Assembly: GCA_022578605.1 (NCBI GenBank)
Contig: MU394071.1
Coordinates: 124,001-188,000, forward strand
DNA from: Camillea tinctor
Lineage: Eukaryota > Ascomycota > Sordariomycetes > Xylariales > Xylariaceae
Length of the DNA stretch: 64,000 nt
Direction of reading: 5' to 3'
The translations under genes and the position numbers were made by a program. Positions within the stretch are counted from its first letter, which is position 1. Each line of letters begins with the position of its first letter. The notes under the pieces were generated by a model, which ran no database searches, was not told where the DNA came from, and saw nothing but the letters and a program-made list of their open reading frames with translations. Shown here in pieces: positions 10,876-21,864 of the stretch.

Positions 10876-12123
10876 CAATAAGGATGCAAAGTACCCCTAT
10901 CTTATGACTTATATGATGTAACCTAGGTTGGTATCAACGATGTCAATAATTATGAGAGGGTTATCTTCAAAAGACGAATCTAAGTTTGAATAGCTGCGGT
11001 GCAAAGTTCACTCTTGTTAGTCGTTACGTAGATTTTCTCCCAGCGGGGTCTCAACCTACGGACTCTGGACAGCTATATACAACAAGCCCAAGACAAGAGA
11101 TGACAAATAAGTATTCGTGGCTTTATATTAATACTGTCATTGGTGTCGCAGTAGGTAGTATGGACTTAATATGATTCACAACTGGAGCTCACCCCCTCAC
11201 CTCGACTCGAACTTGCCGAAGCATAGTCGTGCAAATCGGTACTTACTTAGTATTCACTTATCTTGCACATCCACTCCGGAATGGGCGTGCTTTAACCGAG
11301 TCCAGGCTACCTGATTGGCCTGAAGAGTCTCCAATGTGACGGTGCTTCGTCGGGGTTAGAAGCTGATCGGAGTAGATAAACGATCGACAACGCCAATGAT
11401 TCGGCGAAGCAATGCTGTGCCATTCCCCGGACTGAGTTGCTTGCCTAGAGTTCGGGCGCCATGTATGCGAGGCGTGTATGTACGGCGGCTAGAGTTTCCG
11501 TGTGTGGTGATAATGGCTTCTAGCGCCAATATAGTCAGAAGACGACAAGTGCTGATATGATGAGACTGTTCGCTGTTATCAATGGTAGGTAGTCTTATCG
11601 TGCTACCTCACCCGTCTGACTATAATAGTGATACATAACAGTATGTATCGGTGTTCTGTAAAGTCACATCAATTTGTGTAACCGTCTTTAGGGAGCTAGG
11701 CCTATACGACCTATGTTCATAGTCAATGGCTTGAGAGATAACCCCTCGTTTGTTACAAAAAAGTAATTATAATCACTATCTGACCTATTTCTATGACACA
11801 GTTCAACAAATTAGTTATCTCTTACCTTGAATAAAGACAGCTCCCCCTCTCGCCCGTTATCTAGCCTCGTCACATGCATTTCTATACTACCGTATGTATC
11901 ACGAGAAAGGAGATAACAGCAAGAATCTACTCGGATAATATAGCTGGCTTACCCAGGCATGTAGTCTTAATCATCGTTCATTATCTCGATTCGCCCTAGG
12001 AAACTTCAAGTTCTCTGGAAAGAATAACATCGTGTGTAGCATTACTGCCATCGGATACCTCCTCCATCTTCTTGTCATTTTACCAATTACCTAGGTACTT
12101 AGCCAGAAAGCCCTGATGAAGAG
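10876..12123. other. intergenic, no gene seen
   Basis: About 1.25 kb upstream of the amidase and downstream of the orphan gene. An ACCTAGGT palindrome lies at 10921-10928 and another at 12089-12096. No frame has supporting features. Confidence 0.5.
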
Positions 12124-13188
12124 TTAATTAATGATCACGAAATCATCATCTTCGACCTCAACCTCAGCCACAATCTCTTTAGGCTTATTCCTGAGCGTAT
12201 ATATATCATCGTCATCACAATTATCGTTGACAATATCTTCAAGGTCATTGCCCTGTTCATCGTCATGCTTATCCTTCCATAGTCCCGAGTGAGTTCTCCC
12301 CCATTGTTGTAGGAGCCTATCCCGGAGTTCGCACGATCGGTTCCCTGCACTCTCCTGGAAGTACCTGATTGTCTCTCTTCCGCGTTTGAACTCCGCGTGT
12401 GAGCCGGTCAAATTTATTACTACTATGGGATATTGGTGGTACTCAGACACTTCGCCGTAGCACTCAACGCGAGAACGCATCCAATGAGCGAAGAAGACGA
12501 GCGTGGTACCATCGGTGATGAATGTGATAATCCTGGCATGCCCGAGAGGGTCAGAGGAGTCAGTGTACTCCAAGGCTCGATTGCGGCAGTAGACAAGAGC
12601 GGCACCGTGATAAGCGCTACGTAGGCGTGCTTTACCGAGGGATTCCCCAGGGCCGGCCCAGTCCCCTGCAAGGTGCGGCAGCACTATGGAGTGATCGTGG
12701 TTATGTTTGTGGAAAGCAGGAACGGCGCACTTAATGTGCTCATCGATAAGAAATGGGTGGTAATCTTGTACACGTAGGGACTCTAGATAATGGGGTTGAG
12801 GAGCGGGCAGTCCGTCGTTGAAACCTATGTCGGTCGGGAAGCCCGTGAATGGCTCGTTGAGCGCCCTTCTATGTTGCTTTTGTGGATGTGCGTCGAAGAG
12901 TAGTAGCATTTCGGCAACAAGGGTCTCCTTGTTGACGGCTCCTCGGATAGTGTCGATGTAGTCTTCGTAGGTTGGCTTAAGAGACGTAGATGTTGCATGA
13001 CTTTCAGCCAGACAATCACGTAGGCTTTTCAGATTTGCAGGTGGCGTGGAGTGGGTGAGGTCTAGGATGCCATTTCTACTAAGCTGGGTAGCAAAATCAG
13101 AGTAAATATTTGATGTGATATCTCCTGGCAGGGAGCTGAGTACGGGGTCCGGAGGAGCCGTCGTGGTGCGCTTCTTTTTCTTTGCCAT
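12124..13188 (-). CDS. fungal protein of unknown function, possible nuclease-like fold
   Basis: An uninterrupted frame of 354 residues starting MAKKKKRTTT, a basic N-terminus that could be a nuclear signal. I do not recognise a characterised family. The central part (about residues 160-290) resembles, from memory, an expanded family of uncharacterised ascomycete proteins in which a GExKGP-type motif is followed by a helix containing GAALVYARNQAL and then strands ending in YHQY. The counterpart here reads GDWAGPGESL, then GAALVYCRNRAL and EYHQYP. If the fold is PD-(D/E)XK-like, the catalytic lysine is replaced by Ala. The tail is very acidic. It is intronless, with stop-free coding and a normal start. 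Coding status is likely; the function is unknown. Confidence 0.7.
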   Translation of the reverse strand: MAKKKKRTTTAPPDPVLSSLPGDITSNIYSDFATQLSRNGILDLTHSTPPANLKSLRDCLAESHATSTSLKPTYEDYIDTIRGAVNKETLVAEMLLLFDAHPQKQHRRALNEPFTGFPTDIGFNDGLPAPQPHYLESLRVQDYHPFLIDEHIKCAVPAFHKHNHDHSIVLPHLAGDWAGPGESLGKARLRSAYHGAALVYCRNRALEYTDSSDPLGHARIITFITDGTTLVFFAHWMRSRVECYGEVSEYHQYPIVVINLTGSHAEFKRGRETIRYFQESAGNRSCELRDRLLQQWGRTHSGLWKDKHDDEQGNDLEDIVNDNCDDDDIYTLRNKPKEIVAEVEVEDDDFVIIN

Positions 13189-13968
13189 GATGCGTAGTTA
13201 GCTCGAGATTTCTCTTTCTATGAACATCGCCTGGTGTGGTTAGGAATCGTTTTGGAGGTATTAGACCTTTAATACCCTTGTCAACAGATACTCGCTCAGT
13301 AGGATCGAATAGATTTGCTACCCGATCTTCAAGCGGCCAGGGAAGTGGTTGGCCATCCGTACTTCAACCCAGGCGGGGGTTGCGGATAACGCGATATTGA
13401 GAATTTTGCCTGACTATCCGGCCATTCCTATGCAGGGCGGCTGTTGGGTTCGCCTTCATCAATCATATATAAGGATACTGGTTCTACCAGGATCTATCGA
13501 TGAAGTGGTGGCGTGGACTTGAACAACTGGTCTGATGGTTATTAATTCCCTCAAGTTTTCAGGCTTCGGAGACTTACACTCTGAATCATGGCTAATGACT
13601 ATGATATGTTCGAAAGGCCCAATATTCCGGTATTGCTCCGATAGGTTTATGTGGAAGCAATATCTATAAGATTCAAACGTGGAACTCGTGACTTGCACAC
13701 TACCCCTTGAACCATAGCGGACGTTTGGTTTTGAGCATTGAGAAGTTCTGAATTATGCCTGACTGGAGATAACCCTGCCCCTTTCTTGACATATTTAGGG
13801 TGGTTTCCCCGTTGAAAAAGGTCATTGTAATATATACCTACAAGGTGAATATGGTGATGCTATTTGCTCTCTTCGTCTTACGTCTGGGTTCAATTCGGTT
13901 ACTTGTTATTATATGTGGAGAGTGCTTTCGCAAGTGGCGTAGTTAACTGGATATGCCAGGATGATATA
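13189..13968. other. intergenic, no gene seen
   Basis: This 780-bp spacer holds the upstream side of the orphan gene and the downstream side of the TPR gene. Short frames on both strands lack any family signal. Confidence 0.45.
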
Positions 13969-14980
13969 TCATTGGCCTGGCGGGTTCTGAGAGAAGTTCA
14001 TGCTGTAACCCCCCGTCTTCTCATCTTTGACCATTTTGAAGTTCTCCGTGCTCAGACCGAATGGTCTCAATATCCCATTCCCAAGCTGTCGTTCAACTTG
14101 TTAGCAGAGGGCATCCCATTATCATTGGGCCGTAGAGAATCTTACATCTTTCAGTTTCCCCCACATCTCGGCCATCTCCGTCTCTTGTGCCACTTTGACT
14201 CTCGGTGGCAATGATCGCAGTTGTGCTCGGACTATTTTCTCGTCCGCACCGCTCAGATTCTTCATAGTCGCTAAGGTCTTGTAGTCTTCCTCGGCGCTCG
14301 ATAGGTTCGACCAGCCCCCAAGTTCGCTCCTGGCTCTTGCCCGGCGCATCAGGGCCTTAGCTCTGATTCTTAGTATGTCATCCTGCCTCTTCCTTCGGAC
14401 CATCTCTTCAGGCGTCTCTTCCTTCGCAGCAGGAGCACTCTTCTGTGCTCCAGAGCTTACGATCTCTTCCTCGACTTCATCTTCTTTAGCTTCGTCTTTC
14501 CCCTTCTCCTCTTTGCTATCGTTTTCTCCGAATTCGGATTTCTCTACACGGGCCAGTCCATCGAGGGCATCGGTAGCGCTCTTGATAGCCTCTTTGTATT
14601 GTTCTAGCTTGAGGTGACATGCAGCGATGTTGGACTTTAGAACGGCGAGTTCGTAGTCTAGGTAGTGAGGGCAGATGTTGGCAGCCTCTTCGTACTTGTT
14701 AATGGCATTCTCGTACTTGGCTGAGGTAAAGAGGGCATTCGCTTCGGACTTCTTGTCGTTGGACTCTCCTAGAAGGGTCTGGAGAGTGTTCTTGTTAGAT
14801 GGATGCTATTGTGCGGTGTGGTTTTGCTATGAATAGTTGTTTACATGCCGCTTCTTCCTCGGGTGGGAACCTCTCTGGAGCTGTTGACTCGTCGGCGTCT
14901 ATGTCGGGTTCGATGTTGGGATCTGTGTTGGGATCTGAGGGAGATTTCCCCTTCTCTTGTGTTCTCGTCGGGCTCGACAT
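13969..14980 (-). CDS. tetratricopeptide repeat protein, TTC1-like
   Basis: The TTC1 family are cytosolic TPR adaptors that bind Hsp90/Hsp70-type partners. Exons on the minus strand are 14980-14849, 14778-14146 and 14085-13969, giving 293 residues, the length usual for the family. TPR motifs run from about residue 50 (KKSEANALFTSAKYENAINKYEEA), then a second repeat (LAVLKSNIAACHLKLEQYKEAI) and a third interrupted by an acidic Lys/Glu insert (about 140-175). The C-terminus carries the conserved LGNGILRPFGLSTENF block. The first intron has no usable GT donor in phase. The only solution that keeps the frame is a GC-AG intron (GCATGT donor, CTAAC branch site, CCAG acceptor), and exon 1/2 is uncertain for that reason. 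The identification is good. Confidence 0.82.
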
Positions 14981-15587
14981 TTGGAGTAGTTTAGGTTTAG
15001 GTTAAGGCTTGGGGGGGAAGGGAGGGTTGGTGCATGAGTTGGAATTATTGGGTGCCTTATTAAGTAACCTAGGACCCGGGCTGTAGGTGCGTCAGTGTAC
15101 TAGGTACTAGGCACTAGGCAAGGAAAGAAAAGATCAGGTAAGGCTCGATCGTCAGGAACCATTGTGGTTAACTTAGTGGTGCGTTATGGCGGGATGATGA
15201 GCATGCAGACCCCGCAGTTAAGGCACCTTCAACCTTAAGGGGGGAGGGGAGATGTGGGGCAGCAGTATTCCGTACATAGTATTTGACAGGGGGGGATGCA
15301 TCTCAAGCAGTAACCTTACGTAGTTGTGTAGCTGGTTAAGTAACTATCTAGCTAGCTACCTAGGTACCTACCTAGATAACCAATTCTACCCCTCAGCTTA
15401 ATCCTCAGCCCCTCAACCCCTCCATCTGCTGCTACTTAATCTTATTCCTCCAATTGCTATTAATGTTATTATTGATATTGTAAACAACAAAAACGTTACC
15501 AACTGATCTAAATATCAATTCTTTTTCTTCTTCTTCCTCTCCCCCACCTAGGCACAACTAGCTAACCAAGCTCACTCTGTCATCTCA
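14981..15587. promoter_or_regulatory. divergent promoter region of TTC1-like and HAD genes
   Basis: About 600 bp between two divergent starts. It carries a cluster of CTAG/GGTA palindromes at 15340-15380, including ACCTAGGT at 15358-15365, and a C/T-rich tract at 15520-15545 just before the HAD gene. No gene is seen. Confidence 0.5.
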
Positions 15588-16581
15588 ATGGCTCCTCGTA
15601 CAGAGTAAGTAAATAGCAACTAAGCAGGTCAGACGACAAACCCTTGACTTACCATCAACTCCCCATTTTAGCTTCCCGCCTGTGAGGGCTTGTCTTTTTG
15701 ACATGGACGGTCTGCTCCTAGATACCGAAGACATCTACACCCTCTGTATTAACCTGATTCTCGAGAAATATGACCGTCCCCAACTCCCCTGGCCCATCAA
15801 GGCCAAGCTCCAGGGCCGTCCCTTTGCCGCCGCAAACGCCATCTTCCACGAATGGGCAAAGCTACCCATCCCCGAGTCTGAGTACGCCACCCAGGTTGCT
15901 GCTCTCCAACAGGAGCATTTTCCCAACGCGAAACCCCTACCCGGAGTTGAGACGCTCTTGGGAGACCTAGGCCGGACGCGGTGGTTCGAAAAGAAAAGGG
16001 CCGGGTCGGGAGAACCAGCACAAAAAGGCCAGCGGGTACACATCGCCCTCGCGACTAGCAGCCACACCAAGACTTTCACTCTAAAGACGCGCAATTGGAC
16101 GGAGTTATTCTCCGTCTTCGAGTCGCATCGCCGTGTTCTGGGTGATGACCCGCGCGTGGCGCCCGGCCGCGGCAAGCCCTTACCCGATATTTACCTACTC
16201 GCGCTGAAGACCATTAACGACAGCCTGCCCGAGGGCGAAACACCCATCACGCCCGAGGAATGCCTCGTCTTCGAGGACAGCGTGCCGGGCGTCGAGGCCG
16301 GACGCAGGGCTGGTATGCGCGTCGTCTGGTGCCCGCACCCGATGCTGAAGAAGGAGTACGAAGGTCGCGAAAAGGACGTACTTGCCGGCCGCACCGGTGA
16401 GGCGGGCGATGTTGATTTACACCAGCTTGGAGAGCTAGACGATGGTTGGGCTGATTATTACGCCGACCTGGTGAATTTCCCGTATGAGAAGTACGGCATG
16501 GTAATCCCGCCAGCCGAGGTAGAGCTAGACCTAGCGATGAAAGAGGACTTGAGTGAAGGAGTCATAGCTCAGGAGGCATAA
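15588..16581 (+). CDS. HAD-superfamily phosphatase, GS1/pseudouridine-5'-phosphatase-like
   Basis: A haloacid-dehalogenase-type phosphohydrolase acting on small phosphate esters; the closest family is GS1/HDHD1. Exon 1 (15588-15604, 17 nt) encodes MAPRT plus two bases, and exon 2 (15672-16581) the rest; 308 residues. Motif I is FDMDGLLLDTED (nucleophile and acid/base Asp). A helical cap follows. Motif II is near LATSSHT, motif III is the Lys in GRGKPLPDIYL, and motif IV is FEDSVPGVEAGRRAGM. The short first exon is supported by a GTAAGT donor and a TTTTAG acceptor. The substrate is not deducible. Confidence 0.88.
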
Positions 16582-16851
16582 ATACCTAACCTAGGAAAGT
16601 AGGTAGGCAGGAAGAGGAAGTGGGATTGGCAGATTGGATGGCATTTACAAACACATTAGAAGACAGGTTTGTCTGGTATGAATCGGTGAGCATTTACTCT
16701 ATGATATACAGTGTAGATCAAACAACGAAATAGTCAGTTTAGAATATGCATTCGGGTGGGGGAGGAAGAGAGAAAGAAAGAAAGAAGAAATAGGGGTATA
16801 AAGACATACCTGCCCGCCATCGTAAATATGATACTACTAGCGGACATTGGT

Positions 16852-18451
16852 TCAATATACATCCCACAGGCTGATCTTCCCGTCCTTGCTCCCTGCCGCT
16901 AGCCAGTGTGCCTCCTTAGCCATCTTGATCCGCCGCTCCTTCACGCTGAGCTGCCCACTGAGTTTGGGAGCTACAACAGTAGTAGTAGTGGTAGTTGTGG
17001 GCAAGACCCCCTTTTCTCCCTCCTCCTCTTTCTCCTTTTCTTCTTCCTCTCCACCCTTTACCTCTTCTTCCTTTTCGCCTTCTTGTGGTTCTACCGTCCC
17101 TACACTGGCGAACGCCACCGCGTAGCACCCTACCCCGTGCCATTTCAGCACCGCTAGCTCCCCTAGCGTCCGGCACGAGTACACCCGCACTCTCGAATCC
17201 CATCCCGCCGTCGCGAAGACGCGCCCGTCGCTGCGGATCTGTAGACCCTGCTGCCCTGCGTGTTTAGTGTTGAGGGTCTGGAGGGGTTGTGTTTCAACAG
17301 GGGCGGCGCGTTTTGGTTGGCGGGAAGTGGAAGCAGGAGTAGTAGTAGGGGTAGTAGTAGGGGTAGTAGTAGTAGCAGTAGTACTAGACGACTCTTCCGC
17401 TGCGGGTTCCGAAGACGACTTCGCATCAGTGCTAGCAGTGGTCTTAGCAGCAGTAGTGGGTTTCGCGTCTTCTTGCACAGGAAGGGGATGCTTCGCAATG
17501 ACCGCGTCGGCGCTAGACGTCAGGAAGTAGTCCTTGCCAGGCGCCACACCAAGAGACAGGATCGGCTGGCTGTGCGCCTGCGCGCGATACACGACGTCCC
17601 AGGACCCGCTGCGGCGGCGTCGCGCCGCGATCGCGAGCCCGTTCTCGTAGCCTGCTGCTAGATAGAGGCTTCCATGCACCCAGAACAGCGATAGCGCCAT
17701 CACCATGCCCTTCTTCTCGGTCTTGCTGCCGAGGTGCACCGTGTGCTGCCGGCGCTGGCTCGGGAGGTGGTAGATATCGACCTATAGGTATGCATCGTGT
17801 AAATATCTCTCATGTGTAAGTGTGTGGGTGATAATCAGACTTACGGCCTCGGTCGCGAGCGTGTTGGGCACCGCGACTAATAACTCCTCCGACGTCGCGA
17901 TATCGTGATCGGGACGTGCGGCGCATGGAGCAAACGAGCAGAAGTTCATCGTGTTGATCTCGAGGATATACAGAATCCAGGGTTGCGGGCGTTCAACAGC
18001 TACCGCATCCCCGTCGAGAGGGGGCGCAGTGCTGAGCGCGGCCTCGTCGGCCTCGGCAAGCTTCCACACGATGAGGCGATTATCTCTGCCTTCTCTAAAT
18101 AAGGGGTGGGTATCATGGTTAGAACGCGAGTGTTTGATATATCGCTTTCCTCTTTTCCGTCCATCACTTCGAACATGGATATCTGACAGGAATCAACCAC
18201 ATCTGTGAAGGGAGAGAAACCCACGTGATGACCTTGTCGTCGCCCCAGCCGGCAATACCCAGTATGGCGCTCGTATGAGCCCGCCAGACGGCACGTGGCC
18301 GCATGATCGTCAAGTCCCAGAGGGCAACGAAGCCGTCTGCGTCACCGGACGCGAGACGCTGGTTCTCTCGGATGAATTCCGTGGCGTGCACTTGGGCACG
18401 GTGGCCTCTAAGGACCGACTTCGGTTGCGCCGGCGGTTGCTGATGAGACAT
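16852..18451 (-). CDS. ASA1: ASTRA-associated protein 1 (WD40)
   Basis: A WD40 protein of the ASTRA/TTT assembly, which cooperates with Tel2-Tti1-Tti2 in maturation of PIKK kinases. Exons on the minus strand are 18451-18225, 18094-17845 and 17781-16852, giving 468 residues. WD repeats are visible at the start ([14 protein letters not shown]..., ending GFVALWDL), then [11 protein letters not shown], and at the end ([20 protein letters not shown]... and [15 protein letters not shown]). Two low-complexity Thr/Ser and Glu/Lys inserts interrupt the later blades. The start ATG precedes the first repeat directly. The first donor (GTGGGT) is slightly unusual. The downstream HAD gene converges on it. 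The identification is good from the order of repeats and the C-terminal WDVY. Confidence 0.87.
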
Positions 18452-21400
18452 TTTCTTTCTCTTTTTTCTTTTCTTTTCTTTTTCTTTTCCTTTTTTTTTT
18501 TCTTCGCCTTTCCTCGATTATCGTAGTCGGCGATCTTACAATGGTGACAGACAATTGCGCCGCGCTTACTTGTTCCCTCTTTTTTTTGTCCTCTTTAACC
18601 CTTTTGGGTGCTTTGACTTTTGTTCGCCTGATCTGTTAAAACTAGTATTCGTTGTTGCGCCACCGTATTGTCAATACGATAGATGTGTTGCGTGGTGGTA
18701 CGGACGAAAGGTAACTTGTCTCCATCGCCTTATTTTTCTGGCAATATTTCGTATGGGAATAATAAAGAAACCTTTACGTCCATTCGTTGGATGTGGCCAG
18801 TGAAAACAAAAAAAAAGCGGAGATGATTTGGAAGTTGGCTTATCTAGAACTTTCCTCGGTGATGGTAGAAAGCTGGTGTTGAAGTTATCGTGTCACGGGG
18901 TTGAAGGGTTGATTTAACGTTCGTTAAAAGTTGCCATTCTGCTTCTGGTTCTCGTGTACATCTACTTTAGCCCCCTTTGAGGTTCTGCCTCTCTGCTCAA
19001 CGGTAGGTTGAATTGTCTTTTTTTTTTTGGGTAGTGGAGGGGATTCACCCCATCATCGTAGACTCGCTAGCGAATCGGGAAATTTATCTTTTCAACCATC
19101 ATATCATGGAAGACCCCAGCGATTATTGGGCTGCTCACCTACGTATGAAGTTACATTGTACCAGGTTTGTCAAGGAGAGATCTATAGAGGATCAAACTAA
19201 GGTAACTTGACTCACTACATGATTCTCAGATCTTAGCGATTCTACATTATAGGGCTGAACATATTACGTATCTATCAACCATGCTAAGAGTTGATCACAT
19301 GTACAATACCGATCTCATCTATTCCCTTGACTTAGTCTTTCGTTTCTAATTAAGCGCATGTTTTTGAAGTTAGGTCAACAGGTAGTAGAGTAGGTATGTA
19401 TGTATGTAAGATCAGGTAGTTCTATACATGAAAACTGGACCTCCTCAGACAACAGGTAAGACACATTGATCGAGCTTGTGATATTTCAGCGAGAATAAAA
19501 CAACAACAGCAGTAATAACAACTTATACGAGTTCGAGGAGGAAGTTTCTTTTATTCTTAATTCGCTAACTGTGCGAAACATAAGATACTAGCGTCGTTCC
19601 ATGGCTTGAAGCAATTAATATCGGAAGTTCCGCGGTGAAGGGGCACAGAAGCACCACGTTGACGAGGCTAATGTATAACATGATTCTAGCACCTCTGGCC
19701 TGGTTAACCGGTATACCTTAGTTCTAGATGTCACTGCTTCTAGGCATGCCCTGGGTCAGGTGCGCCGTCGATCCCCTGTGATAGCATGTGGTCATTCGCA
19801 TCAAGAGCCTGTAGTTTCTGTGATACACAAAGATGCAGCACGCTTTGGAGCCAGTGAGTAGCACGATGCGAGATATTAAGTAGCTAACCGCAGCCTGATT
19901 ATCGCCATGTGGCACTTGTCAGTACTCTAGGGTCGTTAAACCCCGCAAGACCGAGTGCCCAAGGTCTACTCGGCCTGATGATATCAACCTTCCTTATGTC
20001 CTTGGCCCCAAACAGTTTCAAAATGGCGGCCCGACTTTACAGGATCATCGTTGCTCTTTCTCTTGGAAAGCTTCTCTTATAGCCAACACCCATGTAGTCC
20101 ACATACTTGTTGTTGTTTTTCCTCCTCCAAGATCTTATGCTCGTGAGACTGTGGCTCCCTCCTTTATCTGAGGGGTCAAAAACAGGTAGTGTGACTTGTG
20201 ATATTAGTCAAGTAGCAGAGGTGACCTGCAACTTTCATGAAGCTCAATTTTCTTTTCCCCTCAACCGGCAGGCTGCTGTGTCCCAGAGGCTGGAGACGAA
20301 AACCTTCAAGATGCTCCAACCATCACTTCGGAAACTTTCTGGCAAAGTGCCCCGGAACATTTCTACGAAACTCGGAGAAAAGGAAACACAAAACGAAGCA
20401 GGTAGTATATGAAATATATGCATGCGGCTTCTAAACCGATAGAACAAGTCGTTCGCGCAGTCAAGCCCCTCAACGTCCAAACGACAAGGGATGGAGAATA
20501 TACAAGTTTGAGTTGGAGCGGACTCACAGACCACTACCCACCCCCTAAGAAGGAGATACTTAGGTTAGTGTAGTTAAGGACTTTTTTGTTTCTTTTCTAG
20601 TTACAAGATAGATAAGGCATCTCTGTCGGTTTTCTGAACCATCTTATCCTCTAAGCCGATTTCATACAGCACATTATATCCTCCGGAAAAGCCATCGAAA
20701 TTTCCTATTCGACTTTGCTTGATTACTACGGGAATCCACATTGTGTGGCTTATAACATCTAAATTACTTGAGCGCTGCTACTTGGTAAGTGGTCAACTAT
20801 CTACCCGGAGGCTCAGCCTTCGGCTCAGCGCAAAGCCGGGGAGGATGCGCTTATATCCGCATGAATTCTTCTTGACCAGGAAACCAGGGAAATGTTGGGT
20901 TCCCGGTAAACTTCCGGTATCCGTTTGTTTCTCTCGCACTGACAGCTAATGCTGCAGCATGTGGTGTGGGAGGCAGGGAGGGAGAGGGTAAAGATTAGAA
21001 AAAGCAAAGGGAAAACTAAGTCTAATCAAACATGGGCAAACCTAATACGACATGGTGAAGCTACACTGCTTAGGGATAGCAACTTCTCGTGCATGCTGTC
21101 ACGACGTCATGTCCAATATGAAAGCCTGCCCGTTTGAGCATTGGATTACCGTCTCTTCTATAATCGAATGCTCTCATGCGAATATAAGTCTACCAAGACC
21201 AATAGATAGAACAAAAAGAAAGAGACCTCGATGCGACTCGAATATTGCGTCAGACCGTTGGCGTACTTAAAATAGCTCCCCACATGTCATTACTGTCTGT
21301 GTGTTGATGAGGGGGCTATTCCAATGAACCTGAAGCACCTTCTGCTACATTCATAGTAGTGGTACCGATCCTCGAATTTATACTTCGAGAAACGAAACCA

Positions 21401-21825
21401 ATAAACAATCATATCTCGCAAACGAGGCAGTATTTGGCTAACGAGAGAGGGGGGAGGGGGGGGGAGAGCCCATAACTATGGTAGAGAGATGCATTGATAA
21501 CAGTGGTAACCCTTTTCGCTACTTTGTTAGTCTGAGATGGTAATGAGAATGGTAACTTGGAGACGATCAAACCATGTCAGAGCTTCATATGCTCAAACTA
21601 GGCATGTTCATCTTGTACCCAACAGAGAAAATACTGCGAGGTGTTCACGTCATCAACTTGCACTCAACCTGTATTGGCTTACGCTGGTTTAAATGGCCAT
21701 CCAAAGGGTGATGCATAGAGAGACAGAGAGAAAAGGAATAAAAAACCCAAATCTGTCCGTCTGCCCATCCGTCTGTCCGCCTGCTTGCCTGCCTGCCTGC
21801 CTGCCTGCCTATCTGTATGTATGTA

Positions 21826-21864
<39 letters not shown>

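Noticed and set aside
20107..20534. Short frames of about 100 codons on both strands
   Set aside because: No start context, splice signals or family similarity; low-information sequence.
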